Shown: positions 17,015-26,508 of the stretch, piece after piece
Numbering within the stretch: position 1 is the stretch's first letter
Layout of the letters: the number at the start of each line of letters is the position of its first letter
NCBI GenBank assembly: GCA_041586615.1
Contig: JBFGZS010000001.1
Location: forward strand, 107,384 to 171,383
Origin: Motiliproteus sp041586615
Lineage (GTDB): Bacteria; Pseudomonadota; Gammaproteobacteria; Pseudomonadales; Balneatricaceae
Direction of reading: 5' to 3'
Length of the DNA stretch: 64,000 nucleotides
Program-made: the position numbers and the translations under genes
The notes under the pieces: model-generated
What the model was told of the DNA's origin: nothing
Database searches by the model: none
Seen by the model: the letters and a program-made list of their open reading frames with translations, nothing else

Positions 17015-20000
17015 ATGATTCCACGAATAGCCCATGCATCTGCGACCCAGGCCCTGTATCTGGCCTTTCTCGACACCCTCAAAGCGGACGGCTTCGCCGG
17101 CGATCTGACACCTGATTACGCGAGCCGGGTGGTACTGGCCACCGATAACAGTATTTACCAGATACTTCCCCAGGGCGTGCTCTTTCCGCGACACCTGGAC
17201 GACCTGACGCTGATCGCCCGCCTGAGCCAGCGACCGGAATATCACGGGATTGTCCTTAGCCCGCGCGGGGGCGGCACCGGCACCAATGGCCAGTCGCTGT
17301 GCGACGGTTTGCTGGTCGATATCTCCCGGCATATGAACCAGATTCTGGAGATCAATAGCGAAGAGCGCTGGGTGCGGGTGCAAACCGGCGTCGTCAAGGA
17401 TCAACTCAACGCGGCACTGAAGCCCTACGGCTTATTTTTTGCCCCCGAACTCTCCACCAGCAACCGCGCCACCATCGGCGGCATGATCAACACCGATGCC
17501 AGCGGCCAGGGTTCGTGCTGCTACGGCAAGACCCGCGATCACGTCTTGGAGCTGACCAGCGTCCTGTTGGATGGCACCGCCTGGACCTCTGGCCCCCTGG
17601 ATAGCGCCGCGCTCCAGGCTGTTCAGCAACGCCGCGATCGGGTCGGGGCGTTGCACCGTTTGGCCGATGCGATTTATCGGGATAACCGCACGCTGATCGA
17701 AAACGGTTTCCCCACACTCAACCGCTGCCTGACCGGTTATGATCTGGCGCATATCTACGATGAGCAAGCGCGCTTTAATCTGAATGCGCTGCTGTGTGGC
17801 AGCGAAGGTACGCTGGCGTTTATCGCCGAAGCCAAGCTCAACGTGCTGCCGATCCCGAAATTCGCCGCACTGATCAATCTTAAATACGCCAGCTTTGATG
17901 CGGCGCTGCGCGACGCGCAGGAGCTGATGACCGCCGGCCCCACCTCCATCGAGACCATCGACTCCAAGGTGCTTAATCTGGCCATGAACGATGTGATCTG
18001 GGATACCGTCCGCCACTATTTTCCGGCGGATTCGGGCCGCGATATTCGTGGCATCAATCTGGTCGAATACACCGCCGATAACGAAACGCAGCTCGAAGAA
18101 GCGGTCTCTCGCTTAACCGCGCAGCTGGACCAGGTTGCCGGCCAGCCCGGTAAATCGTTTGGCTATACGGTGACCCGTGGCCATGCCGAGATCAATAAAA
18201 TCTGGGCGATGCGCAAAAAATCGGTCGGCCTGCTGGGCAATGCCCAGGGCGATCGACGCCCGATTCCCTTTGTTGAAGACACCGCCGTCCCCCCGGAAAA
18301 CCTGGCCGATTACATCGCCGAATTCCGCGCGGCACTGGATGCCATGAACCTGGAATACGGCATGTTTGGCCATGTCGATGCCGGTGTTCTGCACGTACGT
18401 CCAGCGATCGATATGAAAGACCCGGAACAGGAAAAACTGATTCGCCAGGTCACCGATCAGGTCGTGGTTCTGACCAAAAAATACAAAGGACTACTCTGGG
18501 GCGAGCACGGTAAAGGCATCCGTTCAGAGTATGCCCCCGAGTTTTTCGGCCCGCAGCTATACGCCTGCCTGCAGCAGCTGAAAGCCGGGTTTGACCCACG
18601 CAACCAGCTCAACCCCGGCAAGATCTGCACCCCCGCCGACAGCGGTGCCGAACTGCTGAAAATCGACGGCGTAGCGACCCGTGGCCAGCATGACCGCCAG
18701 GTTCCCGCCGCCGTCCGCGAGGCCTTCGACTCGGCCATGAACTGCAATGGCAACGGTGCCTGTTACAACTACGACCCCAACGACGCCATGTGCCCGTCCT
18801 GGAAAGGCACCCGCGACCGGCGTCAATCGCCCAAGGGGCGAGCCTCGCTGATTCGTGAATGGTTGCGCCTGCTGAGCCAGGCCGGCTGCGACGTCACGGC
18901 ACCGGTCAGTCCTGGGGCCGCGCTACGGCAGTTGCCGGCAAAAATCCGCAACAGCATCGCCAGGCGCCGCGGTGAATACGATTTCTCCCATGAGGTGATG
19001 GACGCGATGCAAGGCTGCCTGGCCTGCAAGTCCTGCGTCTCCCAATGCCCCATCAAGGTCAACGTACCCGAATTTCGCAGCCAGTTTCTGGCGCTCTATT
19101 ACAGCCGCTACCTGCGTCCCGCCAAGGACTATCTGGTGGGCGGCCTGGAGCTGATGATACCGTACCTGGCCAAATGGCCGGCACCCTATAACTGGGCCAT
19201 GCAGAACAAAACCCTACAGGGGCTGCTTGGACGCGGCCTGGGCATGACCGACAACCCCTCGATCTGCAACCTCAGCCTGAAACTGGAGCTCGATCAAAAA
19301 GGCATCGACTGGGCAACGCCACGTAGCCTGCAGCGGCTCAGCAACGACGAGCGGGCTAACACCGTCATACTGGTTCAGGACGCCTTCACCAGCTATTTCG
19401 AGACACCCCTGGTGCTTGACTGCTGCGAACTGCTGGGGCGACTCGGATTCCGCGTTATGGTTGCCCCGTATTTACCGAACGGAAAGCCGCTGCATGTACA
19501 CGGATTTTCCCGCGCCTTTGCGCGGCTGGCGCAACGCAATGTCAACATGCTCAAAGAACTGGACGTCTATGGTGTGCCTCTGGTGGGTATCGACCCCTCC
19601 ATGACGCTCGCCTATCGCCAGGAATACAGCAAGGCGCTGCCTGACGAAACGATCCCCCGCGTACAACTCCTGCAGGAATGGCTGGCCACCCGGCGCGCAC
19701 AGCTGGAAGCCCGGCGCCCAGCCTCACGCCGCACCTATAACCTACTGGCTCATTGCACCGAGAAGACCAACGCAGCCCCCGCCATTGCCGACTGGCAGCA
19801 GGTATTTTCCGCACTGGGACAGCACCTGAATATACTCAGCACCGGCTGCTGCGGCATGGCGGGAACTTACGGTCACGAAACCGCCAACGTTGAAACCTCC
19901 AAAAAAATCTATGCCCTGAGCTGGGCTGAACCGGTTAACGACCCCGAACTGAGTGCCAGTCTGGTGGCCACGGGATATTCCTGCCGCAGCCAGGTTAAAC

Positions 20001-20056
20001 GCATTGACCAGCAACAGCTTCCTCACCCGGCCCAAGCGTTGCTGCAGCTATTTTAG
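17015..20056 (+). CDS. ydiJ: YdiJ-family FAD/4Fe-4S oxidoreductase (D-2-hydroxyacid dehydrogenase)
   Basis: A 1013-residue fused flavin and iron-sulfur dehydrogenase, collinear with E. coli YdiJ (1018). The FAD-binding PCMH domain (about 50-290) contains PRGGGTGTNGQSL, the FAD-oxidase C-terminal domain runs to about 560, a ferredoxin-like motif CLACKSCVSQCP sits near 670, and the C-terminal part has a CCG-type motif STGCCGMAG near 942. E. coli YdiJ has been reported to oxidise D-2-hydroxyglutarate; D-lactate-like substrates are the alternative. The start MIPRIA at 17015 matches the E. coli N-terminus and is preferred over the in-frame GTG at 17003. Transcription starts from a good promoter just upstream. 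Confidence 0.93.
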   Translation: MIPRIAHASATQALYLAFLDTLKADGFAGDLTPDYASRVVLATDNSIYQILPQGVLFPRHLDDLTLIARLSQRPEYHGIVLSPRGGGTGTNGQSLCDGLLVDISRHMNQILEINSEERWVRVQTGVVKDQLNAALKPYGLFFAPELSTSNRATIGGMINTDASGQGSCCYGKTRDHVLELTSVLLDGTAWTSGPLDSAALQAVQQRRDRVGALHRLADAIYRDNRTLIENGFPTLNRCLTGYDLAHIYDEQARFNLNALLCGSEGTLAFIAEAKLNVLPIPKFAALINLKYASFDAALRDAQELMTAGPTSIETIDSKVLNLAMNDVIWDTVRHYFPADSGRDIRGINLVEYTADNETQLEEAVSRLTAQLDQVAGQPGKSFGYTVTRGHAEINKIWAMRKKSVGLLGNAQGDRRPIPFVEDTAVPPENLADYIAEFRAALDAMNLEYGMFGHVDAGVLHVRPAIDMKDPEQEKLIRQVTDQVVVLTKKYKGLLWGEHGKGIRSEYAPEFFGPQLYACLQQLKAGFDPRNQLNPGKICTPADSGAELLKIDGVATRGQHDRQVPAAVREAFDSAMNCNGNGACYNYDPNDAMCPSWKGTRDRRQSPKGRASLIREWLRLLSQAGCDVTAPVSPGAALRQLPAKIRNSIARRRGEYDFSHEVMDAMQGCLACKSCVSQCPIKVNVPEFRSQFLALYYSRYLRPAKDYLVGGLELMIPYLAKWPAPYNWAMQNKTLQGLLGRGLGMTDNPSICNLSLKLELDQKGIDWATPRSLQRLSNDERANTVILVQDAFTSYFETPLVLDCCELLGRLGFRVMVAPYLPNGKPLHVHGFSRAFARLAQRNVNMLKELDVYGVPLVGIDPSMTLAYRQEYSKALPDETIPRVQLLQEWLATRRAQLEARRPASRRTYNLLAHCTEKTNAAPAIADWQQVFSALGQHLNILSTGCCGMAGTYGHETANVETSKKIYALSWAEPVNDPELSASLVATGYSCRSQVKRIDQQQLPHPAQALLQLF

Positions 20057-20190
20057 CACTATCGAGAAACCATAAAGGCTCATAAGAAACCACAGAGAGC
20101 CCGGTCGGCGTGCCTGCGCGACCCGTCCGGGCTCGTTAGCCTGATAGCGCCATCACGCGCGGTGGTTAACAGAGGGTTTAAAGGCGCTAA

Positions 20191-20237
20191 GAAGCCCGCT
20201 CCCCGGCAGCGAGCAGGCAGCCGGAGCCGGGAGCGGG
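20191..20237. terminator. G+C-rich inverted repeat between ydiJ and the ligase gene
   Basis: GCCCGCTCCC (about 20191) and GGGAGCGGGC (ending about 20237) form a 10-bp stem between convergent genes. A second inverted repeat, AGCCCGG...CCGGGCT, lies at about 20097-20135. Neither has a T tract. Confidence 0.45.
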
Positions 20238-20239
20238 CC

Positions 20240-22129
20240 TTAGTGGTGCCCCATGCGCCGCCCCTGACCCTGACGCCGGGACAGTGCTTCATCGCGTAAA
20301 ATACGCCGCACGACTTTACCGACATTACTGCGCGGTAATTCACTTCGAAACTCTACCTGGGTCGGGACCTTATAGGCCACCAGCCGTTCCCGGCAATATT
20401 CGCGCACCGACTGAACGGTTAAGGTTGTACAGTTTGCCACCACGTAAAGCTTAATCAACTCGCCGCTGCGTTTATCCGGCAAACCGACCACCGCACATTC
20501 ATCGATACCCGGATGGCTGGCGATGGTTTGCTCCAACTCGGTGGGATAGACGTTGAATCCCGACACAGTGATCATATCGTTTTTACGATCGATAATGCGC
20601 AGATAACCATCATCCTGAATTTGTGCGATATCGCCGGTTCTGAACCAGCCGTCGCTATCGAGAACCCGCGCGGTTGTCTTGGGCTGCTGCCAGTAACCCG
20701 CCATGACCTGCGGCCCTCGCACACACAGCTCACCCATTGCGCCGCACGGCACCTCATGGCCATCATCGTCCAGTAATTTAATCTCCGTACCCTGCATCGG
20801 CAGGCCCACCGTCCCCGCTTGGATCGCGAGGGGCGGATTAACCGCAATAAACGGGGCGGTTTCGGTCATGCCATAGCCCTCGATTACCGAGCAACCGGTA
20901 ATCTCGCGCCAGGAGCGCGCCACTGCCGCCGACAACGCCATCCCTCCCGACAGGGTTATACGCAACCCGCTAAAGTCCAGGTCGCGAAAGCGCGACTGCT
21001 TACACAGCGCATAAAATAACGGATTAAGCCCGCTGATCATGGTGAAACGCCAACGTCTCAGTTCACGCATAAATGCGGATAGGTCCCGGGGATTCGTGAC
21101 CAGAACCACATGATTACCCGCATCCAGCATCAGCAGGCAGTTAAGAGTAAACGAGTAGATGTGATAGAGCGGCAAGGGGGCGATCGCTATTTCACTGCCT
21201 GGCGTGCTGATAGCACTCAGCACACGGCGAGCCTGATGCATATTGGCCATCAAATTGCGGTGACTCAGCATCGCACCCTTGGCGACGCCGGTGGTGCCGC
21301 CGGAGTATTGCAACATGGCCAGATCATCCGGCGTACGCTGCACAGCCGCAAAAGGCCGTGACGCTCCGCGGTTGATAGCCTGCGTCCAGGAGATCGCCAT
21401 CGGTAAGCGATACACGGGGACCCGCTTTTTCACATGGCGTAGCAAGGAGTTGATGAGCAGGCGCCGGGGGGCCGCATGGGCATCACCCGCCTGGGTGACA
21501 ATCACGGTTTTTATGGCCGTTTCATCGACGATGTCTTCGACCCGGTGTGCGATATTAGCCAGCACCACCAGTGCTTTGGCACCCGAGTCGTTAAACTGGT
21601 GCCGCATCTCTTGCGCGGTATAGAGAGGGTTGGTATTGACGACCACCAGGCCGGCTCGCAGGGCGCCAAACACGGCAATAGGAAACTGGAGCAGATTGGG
21701 TAACTGAATCGCGATGCGGTCACCGGGCTCAAGGGCTGTATCGTTCTGTAGGAAAGCGGCAAAATTCCGCGACAGGCGTTCCAACTGGCGGTAGCTCAGG
21801 GTCCGCCCCAGATTCGTTAAGGCGGGGTGATCGGCAAATCGGTGACAACGGCTGACAAAAAAGTCCGCCATACTGAGATCGTCCATTAACGCCGCGTCGG
21901 CAAGCTTCAACGAATCAAGCGACAATCTATCCTGAGAAAACGCATCCTGGGGTAATCTATCCTGAGAAAACGTATCCTGGGGTAATCTATCCTGAGAAAA
22001 CGCATCCTGGGGTAATCTATCCTGAGAAAACGTATCCTGAGACGACATATCCGCACGGTTTCGACGAACAGACAATCGTCTCATTTTCTCGGGGCTAAGG
22101 GCCTGTGACCCCGGTACAACGCCATTCAT
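20240..22129 (-). CDS. Long-chain fatty acyl-CoA synthetase (FadD-like)
   Basis: A 629-residue ANL-family adenylating enzyme that activates fatty acids with ATP and CoA. Seen: the P-loop YSGGTTGVAKGAML, the A5 motif GYGMTETAPF, GWFRTGDIAQ, the hinge motif DRKNDMITVSGFNVYP and the C-terminal catalytic Lys in RSNVGKVVRR. The enzyme domain starts near residue 77 (DLSMADFFVSRC). In front is an unusual extension of about 75 residues holding four 10-residue repeats (QDTFSQDRLP / QDAFSQDRLP) encoded by a 30-bp DNA array. AGGAGG lies 13 bp before the ATG at 22129, a long spacing; ATGs at codons 16 and 28 are alternatives. The substrate chain length cannot be read from sequence. Confidence 0.9.
   Translation of the reverse strand: MNGVVPGSQALSPEKMRRLSVRRNRADMSSQDTFSQDRLPQDAFSQDRLPQDTFSQDRLPQDAFSQDRLSLDSLKLADAALMDDLSMADFFVSRCHRFADHPALTNLGRTLSYRQLERLSRNFAAFLQNDTALEPGDRIAIQLPNLLQFPIAVFGALRAGLVVVNTNPLYTAQEMRHQFNDSGAKALVVLANIAHRVEDIVDETAIKTVIVTQAGDAHAAPRRLLINSLLRHVKKRVPVYRLPMAISWTQAINRGASRPFAAVQRTPDDLAMLQYSGGTTGVAKGAMLSHRNLMANMHQARRVLSAISTPGSEIAIAPLPLYHIYSFTLNCLLMLDAGNHVVLVTNPRDLSAFMRELRRWRFTMISGLNPLFYALCKQSRFRDLDFSGLRITLSGGMALSAAVARSWREITGCSVIEGYGMTETAPFIAVNPPLAIQAGTVGLPMQGTEIKLLDDDGHEVPCGAMGELCVRGPQVMAGYWQQPKTTARVLDSDGWFRTGDIAQIQDDGYLRIIDRKNDMITVSGFNVYPTELEQTIASHPGIDECAVVGLPDKRSGELIKLYVVANCTTLTVQSVREYCRERLVAYKVPTQVEFRSELPRSNVGKVVRRILRDEALSRRQGQGRRMGHH
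21924..22043 (-). repeat. 30-bp coding minisatellite, 4 units
   Basis: Four 30-bp units inside the acyl-CoA synthetase gene, alternating at one base (CGCATCC / CGTATCC on the plus strand), which gives a 60-bp higher-order period. They keep the reading frame and encode repeated QD(T/A)FSQDRLP. Confidence 0.95.
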
Positions 22130-22260
22130 AAGCCGATTTCTGCCTCCTGCAACGCCAACGAATACCCCTAAGTCTAATCTACTTTAGTCTGGTTTACATA
22201 GCCTGCGCTCAAACAGAACGTCGCCTGCCGCGATAGTCCCCACCAGGCGGTAGCTGACAC

Positions 22261-23034
22261 TCATGCCAAAGGCAGAGCAAGCCCCTCGCGAAAAACCACC
22301 ATCTCTCCAGCAGACAGCGCGGTCCATTGTTCATCGCAGGTTAATGGCACCGTAGCCACCACCGTGACAATATCGGATGCGTGGGTCTCATCGCAAAAGT
22401 CCACCAACAGCTCGGCATCGGTCAGGCTGGCCTGTCCAAAGGGTGCACGACGGGTAATCCAGGTGAGCTTGGTACTGCAATAGGCAAACAACAGCTGCGA
22501 CTCCGTTAGCAGCATGTTGAATACCCCCAGCGCCCTTAACTGATCGCAACATTGACGGACAAACCGTGCCAGCTCTTCCGCCGGAGGCTCCTCTGGATAG
22601 GCGGCCCGGATCTCACTGAGCAGCCAGCAAAAGGCATATTCACTATCCGTAGTGCCGACCGGTCGATAAAACCGCAGAGGCAGGTCGAAGATACCGGCAT
22701 CGAGCTGGCCATTGTGCGCGAAGCACCAGGTACGCCCCCAGAGTTCGCGCTGGAAAGGATGGGTATTTTCCAGACACACCGCGCCGACATTAGCCTGACG
22801 GATATGGCTGATAACGACATGACTTTTAATGGGATGACTTCTGACCAGACGTGCGATGGCCGACTCGGCGCTAGGCATCGAATCATGAAAACAACGCACG
22901 CCGCGCCCTTCATAAAACGCAATTCCCCAGCCATCTTTATGCGGGCCCGTTTCGCCCCCCCGCTGCATCAAACCGGTAAAGCTAAAACAGATATCGGTGG
23001 GTACGTTCGCGCTCATGCCCAGGAGTTCACACAT
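22261..23034 (-). CDS. Class II glutamine amidotransferase (YafJ-like)
   Basis: A 257-residue single-domain protein of the N-terminal-nucleophile hydrolase fold. The catalytic Cys is residue 2 (MCELLGMSAN), exposed after Met removal; HKDGWGIAFYEG, ISHIRQANVG and CFAHNGQLD are the remaining signature segments of the glutaminase site. There is no synthase domain, so the ammonia acceptor is unknown, as for E. coli YafJ. The start follows a strong GGGAGG at 23042-23047. Confidence 0.88.
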   Translation of the reverse strand: MCELLGMSANVPTDICFSFTGLMQRGGETGPHKDGWGIAFYEGRGVRCFHDSMPSAESAIARLVRSHPIKSHVVISHIRQANVGAVCLENTHPFQRELWGRTWCFAHNGQLDAGIFDLPLRFYRPVGTTDSEYAFCWLLSEIRAAYPEEPPAEELARFVRQCCDQLRALGVFNMLLTESQLLFAYCSTKLTWITRRAPFGQASLTDAELLVDFCDETHASDIVTVVATVPLTCDEQWTALSAGEMVVFREGLALPLA

Positions 23035-23105
23035 TCTTTACCTCCCAACAACACCATTATTATTTTCAATAAACGCATATTTCTTTGATATAAAAGGAAA
23101 TAAAC

Positions 23106-23558
23106 TCATCGCAAGGTGATTTTATCCGGCAGCTCTTCAAGGGTTCGCAGCAGCGTCTCGGAGCCCTCGGTAATCACCGTTCTGCGCTCCAGTCTGGCCG
23201 CCGATTCTTCACGCTGGTGACGTTCACCGATAAAACTGCCACGCCGCTCAACAATCATATCCTTACTGAACACGACGCCGTTAACCTGGCCGCCGTTCTC
23301 AACCACCAACTCTTCGCAATGCACCTCGCCGTCAATACGGCCACAAACATGGATGGTTTGCGCGCGTATCTGTCCGATAATCTGCCCACGCCGACCCACC
23401 GAGACACTATCGATAGAACGGATCGTACCCTCAAAGACACCGTCGACATGCATCTTGCCCACGATACTCATTTCGCCGGTAAACTTGTTACCTTCTGCGA
23501 TAATGGTGACGGCTGAGCGAGATGATTGCGCGGATGCATCTCTCTTAAAGAATCCCAT
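23106..23558 (-). CDS. Bactofilin (polymer-forming cytoskeletal protein)
   Basis: A 150-residue bactofilin: a short basic N-terminus (MGFFKRD), which may touch the membrane, then about 100 residues of right-handed beta-helix repeats (MSIVGKMHVDGVFEGTI, GQIRAQTIHVCGRIDGEVHCEEL, GGQVNGVVFS), then a charged tail. Bactofilins form nucleotide-independent filaments that localise cell-wall enzymes. It overlaps the upstream M23 peptidase gene by 91 nt in a different frame, but has its own strong AAGGGG site 5 bp before the ATG, so it is separately initiated. Confidence 0.93.
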   Translation of the reverse strand: MGFFKRDASAQSSRSAVTIIAEGNKFTGEMSIVGKMHVDGVFEGTIRSIDSVSVGRRGQIIGQIRAQTIHVCGRIDGEVHCEELVVENGGQVNGVVFSKDMIVERRGSFIGERHQREESAARLERRTVITEGSETLLRTLEELPDKITLR

Positions 23559-24454
23559 GCAATCCCCTTAACCTCGGTAAACAGGTTTTCATAATTGTCC
23601 ATCCCCCAGTTGACAAACGGCCGGGGGTCTAAGGATTTGAACAGATAACGCACTTCATAATGCAGGTGTGGACCCGTCGATAACCCGGTGTTACCGCTGT
23701 AGCCAACCAACTGCCCTTTGCGTACCACACCGCCGCTGCGCACCACTAACTTCTTCATATGGCCAAAGTAGCTTTTAAAACCAAAATTGTGCGCGATAAT
23801 AAGCAGATTCCCGTAACCGCTGGATTTATGGTAGCCGCTGTATTCGACCGCACCGTCTGCTGTTGCATACACCGGCGTGCCGACGGCGGCACGGAAGTCC
23901 AAGCCGCTATGCTTTTTTCGCTCGCCGGTAACCGGATGGTCACGCATGCCGTATCGATCGGTAATCACGCCGTCCAGCGTGGGCTTGCCGTTGGGTATCC
24001 CACGCAACATAAATAAACGTTCGTCGGTCACTTTCTGCAATTCGGTTGCCCGCGCCAACGTCATTTGTGAAGAAACGTCGAGCCCTAGTTCGCGCTCCAG
24101 CGACAGCAGCGATTCGACCCAGAGTTCGTGCTTTTCGCCGACCTGCTCGGTTCGCTGTTGCAGGCTATCCCGTTCCAGCGCAACCCGCTGCAGACTTTCG
24201 GCCAACTGATCCAGCTCCGTTCGGTACAGCTCACGACTCCCGACCACATCATCAAAGCGGTCAGTCAACGATTGATGAACGTCCTCCAGCAGCGTTAACT
24301 CATTGCTGGTTTTCAACAACAACAGATTACTCAACACCACACCGGTCAACACCAGCAGAACGGCCAGCAGGACGGCATATTTTGCGAGTTTATTTAACGC
24401 GTACTGCCGAGATCCCCGCGTGGTCGTCAGGGTCAGGATCAAACGATTTTTCAA
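23468..24454 (-). CDS. M23-family cell-wall endopeptidase, membrane anchored
   Basis: A 328-residue protein: cytoplasmic basic start, one membrane segment (about 25-48), a coiled coil (about 50-120), and a LytM/M23 zinc-peptidase domain (about 165-285) with the complete metal set (HSGLD, and HLH in GPHLHYEV). It is expected to cut peptidoglycan cross-links in the periplasm, with localisation provided by the bactofilin encoded next, as for CcmA-Csd pairs. The start is a TTG at 24454 with no clear ribosome binding site. The last about 30 codons overlap the bactofilin gene. Confidence 0.9.
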   Translation of the reverse strand: MKNRLILTLTTTRGSRQYALNKLAKYAVLLAVLLVLTGVVLSNLLLLKTSNELTLLEDVHQSLTDRFDDVVGSRELYRTELDQLAESLQRVALERDSLQQRTEQVGEKHELWVESLLSLERELGLDVSSQMTLARATELQKVTDERLFMLRGIPNGKPTLDGVITDRYGMRDHPVTGERKKHSGLDFRAAVGTPVYATADGAVEYSGYHKSSGYGNLLIIAHNFGFKSYFGHMKKLVVRSGGVVRKGQLVGYSGNTGLSTGPHLHYEVRYLFKSLDPRPFVNWGMDNYENLFTEVKGIAWDSLREMHPRNHLAQPSPLSQKVTSLPAK

Positions 24455-24734
24455 GAGAGCATCCGACGATAAAGGGCTGAACTACAGAGTACAGCGGGGG
24501 GTGCGAGCTTGGCGTTAGGCATAGAAAACCGGACAGCAATCAACGTTGCTACGCCATAAGCATACCGCACACCACGACAAAAAAGAGTGATCATACGTCA
24601 GACCGTGTCATATGTCATGCGCGACACGCGCCTGGGACGTCCTGGAATGGCGAGCGCCGTACGTAAAGCGCCCCAACCTGCGCAACAGGTACGCCTCGGC
24701 CCACATCACATGCCTCGACCCCGTCTTCTCGCGC
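24455..24734. other. Non-coding gap upstream of the M23 gene
   Basis: About 280 bp with no credible ORF. It must carry the promoter of the M23-bactofilin pair on the minus strand, but I see no clear -10/-35. The thiolase terminator closes it at the right. Confidence 0.4.
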
Positions 24735-24763
24735 CGAAAAAAACCCCGCCTACGCGGGGTTAG
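24735..24763 (-). terminator. Rho-independent terminator of the thiolase gene
   Basis: Hairpin AACCCCGC-GTAG-GCGGGGTT on the minus strand followed by a T run, 23 bp after the thiolase stop. Confidence 0.9.
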
Positions 24764-24785
24764 TGATGACGGCACGCGAAGGGGA

Positions 24786-25970
24786 TCAGACGCGTTCGAA
24801 CACGGCCGCGATACCCTGACCGCCACCAATACACATGGTCACCAGCGCATAACGGCCCTGTGTACGCTCCAACTCATACAATGCCTTGGTGGCAATGAAG
24901 GCGCCGGAACAGCCGATCGGATGACCCAGAGCGATGGCACCACCGTTCGGGTTGGTCTTGGACATATCGAGACCCAGCGACTTGCTCACGGCCAGCGCTT
25001 GTGCGGCAAAAGCTTCATTCGATTCGATAACATCCATCTGATCCAGCGTCAGACCCGCACGCTGCAAGGCCAGCTTAGTAGCAGGAACCGGGCCTTCACC
25101 CATGATGTGGTTCGGCACACCGGCAAGGGCGTACGAGGCCAGGCGAGCCATCGGCTTGTAGCCGGACTTTTCAGCGGCATCGGCACCACCCAGTACCATA
25201 AAGGCGGCACCATCGTTGATACCCGATGCATTACCCGCCGTGACCGTACCCTCCTTTTTGAACGCCGGACGCATCTTGGCCAGACTTTCCATGCTGGTAT
25301 TTGACTTAACATGCTCGTCGGTATCGAAGACCGTTTCACCCCGGCGACTCTTCAGTACGATCGGTACGATCTGAGACTTGAAGTGGCCGGCTTCGATCGC
25401 TGCCGTTGCACGGCGATGCGACTCAACGGCCAGCGCGTCCTGATCCTCACGGCTAAGCTCCCACTTTTCAGCCAGGTTTTCTGCGGTAATCCCCATATGT
25501 CCGACACCGAACGGATCGGTCAGGGTCGCCACCATAGAATCGATCATACCCGTGTCGCCCATCCGCGCACCGGAGCGCATCGCTGGCGCGAAGTAGGTCC
25601 CACGGGACATCACTTCAACACCACCACCGATACCGAAATCACAATCACCCAGCATGATCGATTGTGCGGTAGTCACGATGCCCTGAAGCCCCGAACTACA
25701 CAGACGGTTAACCCCCATCGCGACCGAATCCATCGGCAGTCCAGCCTGAATAGACGCTACCCGGGCGACATAAGCAAAGCGGGACTCGGTTGGAACGACG
25801 TTACCAACGGTCACATGGTTAATCTGGTTTGGATCGACATTCGAACGGGTTACTGCTTCTTTCATGACCATACCGGCGAGCTCCGCTGGCTCGATCCCGC
25901 TCAGGGAGCCACCAAAGCCACCAATTGCAGAACGAACCGCGCTCAGTACATAGACATCACGATTTGCCAT
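24786..25970 (-). CDS. Acetyl-CoA acetyltransferase / beta-ketothiolase (BktB-like)
   Basis: A 394-residue thiolase. The nucleophilic cysteine is in VNRLCSSGLQ, the active-site histidine in ALGHPIGCSGA, and the second cysteine in TMCIGGGQGIA. Along its length it resembles BktB of Cupriavidus, which makes 3-ketoacyl-CoA for polyhydroxyalkanoate synthesis, but degradative use is equally possible. GAGGG precedes the ATG at 25970. The gene is monocistronic, with its own terminator. No other PHA or beta-oxidation gene is beside it. Confidence 0.93.
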   Translation of the reverse strand: MANRDVYVLSAVRSAIGGFGGSLSGIEPAELAGMVMKEAVTRSNVDPNQINHVTVGNVVPTESRFAYVARVASIQAGLPMDSVAMGVNRLCSSGLQGIVTTAQSIMLGDCDFGIGGGVEVMSRGTYFAPAMRSGARMGDTGMIDSMVATLTDPFGVGHMGITAENLAEKWELSREDQDALAVESHRRATAAIEAGHFKSQIVPIVLKSRRGETVFDTDEHVKSNTSMESLAKMRPAFKKEGTVTAGNASGINDGAAFMVLGGADAAEKSGYKPMARLASYALAGVPNHIMGEGPVPATKLALQRAGLTLDQMDVIESNEAFAAQALAVSKSLGLDMSKTNPNGGAIALGHPIGCSGAFIATKALYELERTQGRYALVTMCIGGGQGIAAVFERV

Positions 25971-26508
25971 TTATAATCCCTCAATTCCATTAAGAGTAGT
26001 GAGCCACCAGCTCAACGTTATCATCCTGAACCAGTAGCCATCGATCGGTGCGTATAGGTTTCGAATCAGCCCACGTGCACACCGCATGAAAACAACGCGG
26101 GTATCACCTCAACACCCCTCACAAGTCAGAAAGGCATCGGCGCTACACGGCGGTACCTCATGTTCGGCCAAGGCTCGATACCAGCACCCAGCTCCGCGGA
26201 GTATGACATAACCCGGATGATCCGCAATCCCCCGCTATCCCCGGATAACGTCCGACCACAAGGTATAAAACAACCGCCCCTATCGCGACAAAGACACCTC
26301 AAACACCCCAGATAACCACCGGTTATTTATGATAAAAACAACGAAAAAACCCAAATCCTTCGCGTCCAACGACGCCTGAACGACACCGGGCAGCGCCCAC
26401 GCCACCCTCGACTAATAGACGACGCAAAAGGCGGGCGGATTCTCTCTTCATGGACATCGACGCACAGTACCCATGTACAGCTCATGGGCGAATACGGGCC
26501 GTGAGCCG
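25971..26508. other. Non-coding region, 538 bp
   Basis: No open frame of useful length on either strand. It holds the upstream region of the thiolase and the 3' flank of ppnN. Visible structure: a small hairpin ATAACC-ACC-GGTTAT near 26321 and a stem CCCATG...CATGGG near 26469-26487, the latter 20 bp past the ppnN stop. A regulatory RNA cannot be excluded by eye. Confidence 0.4.
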
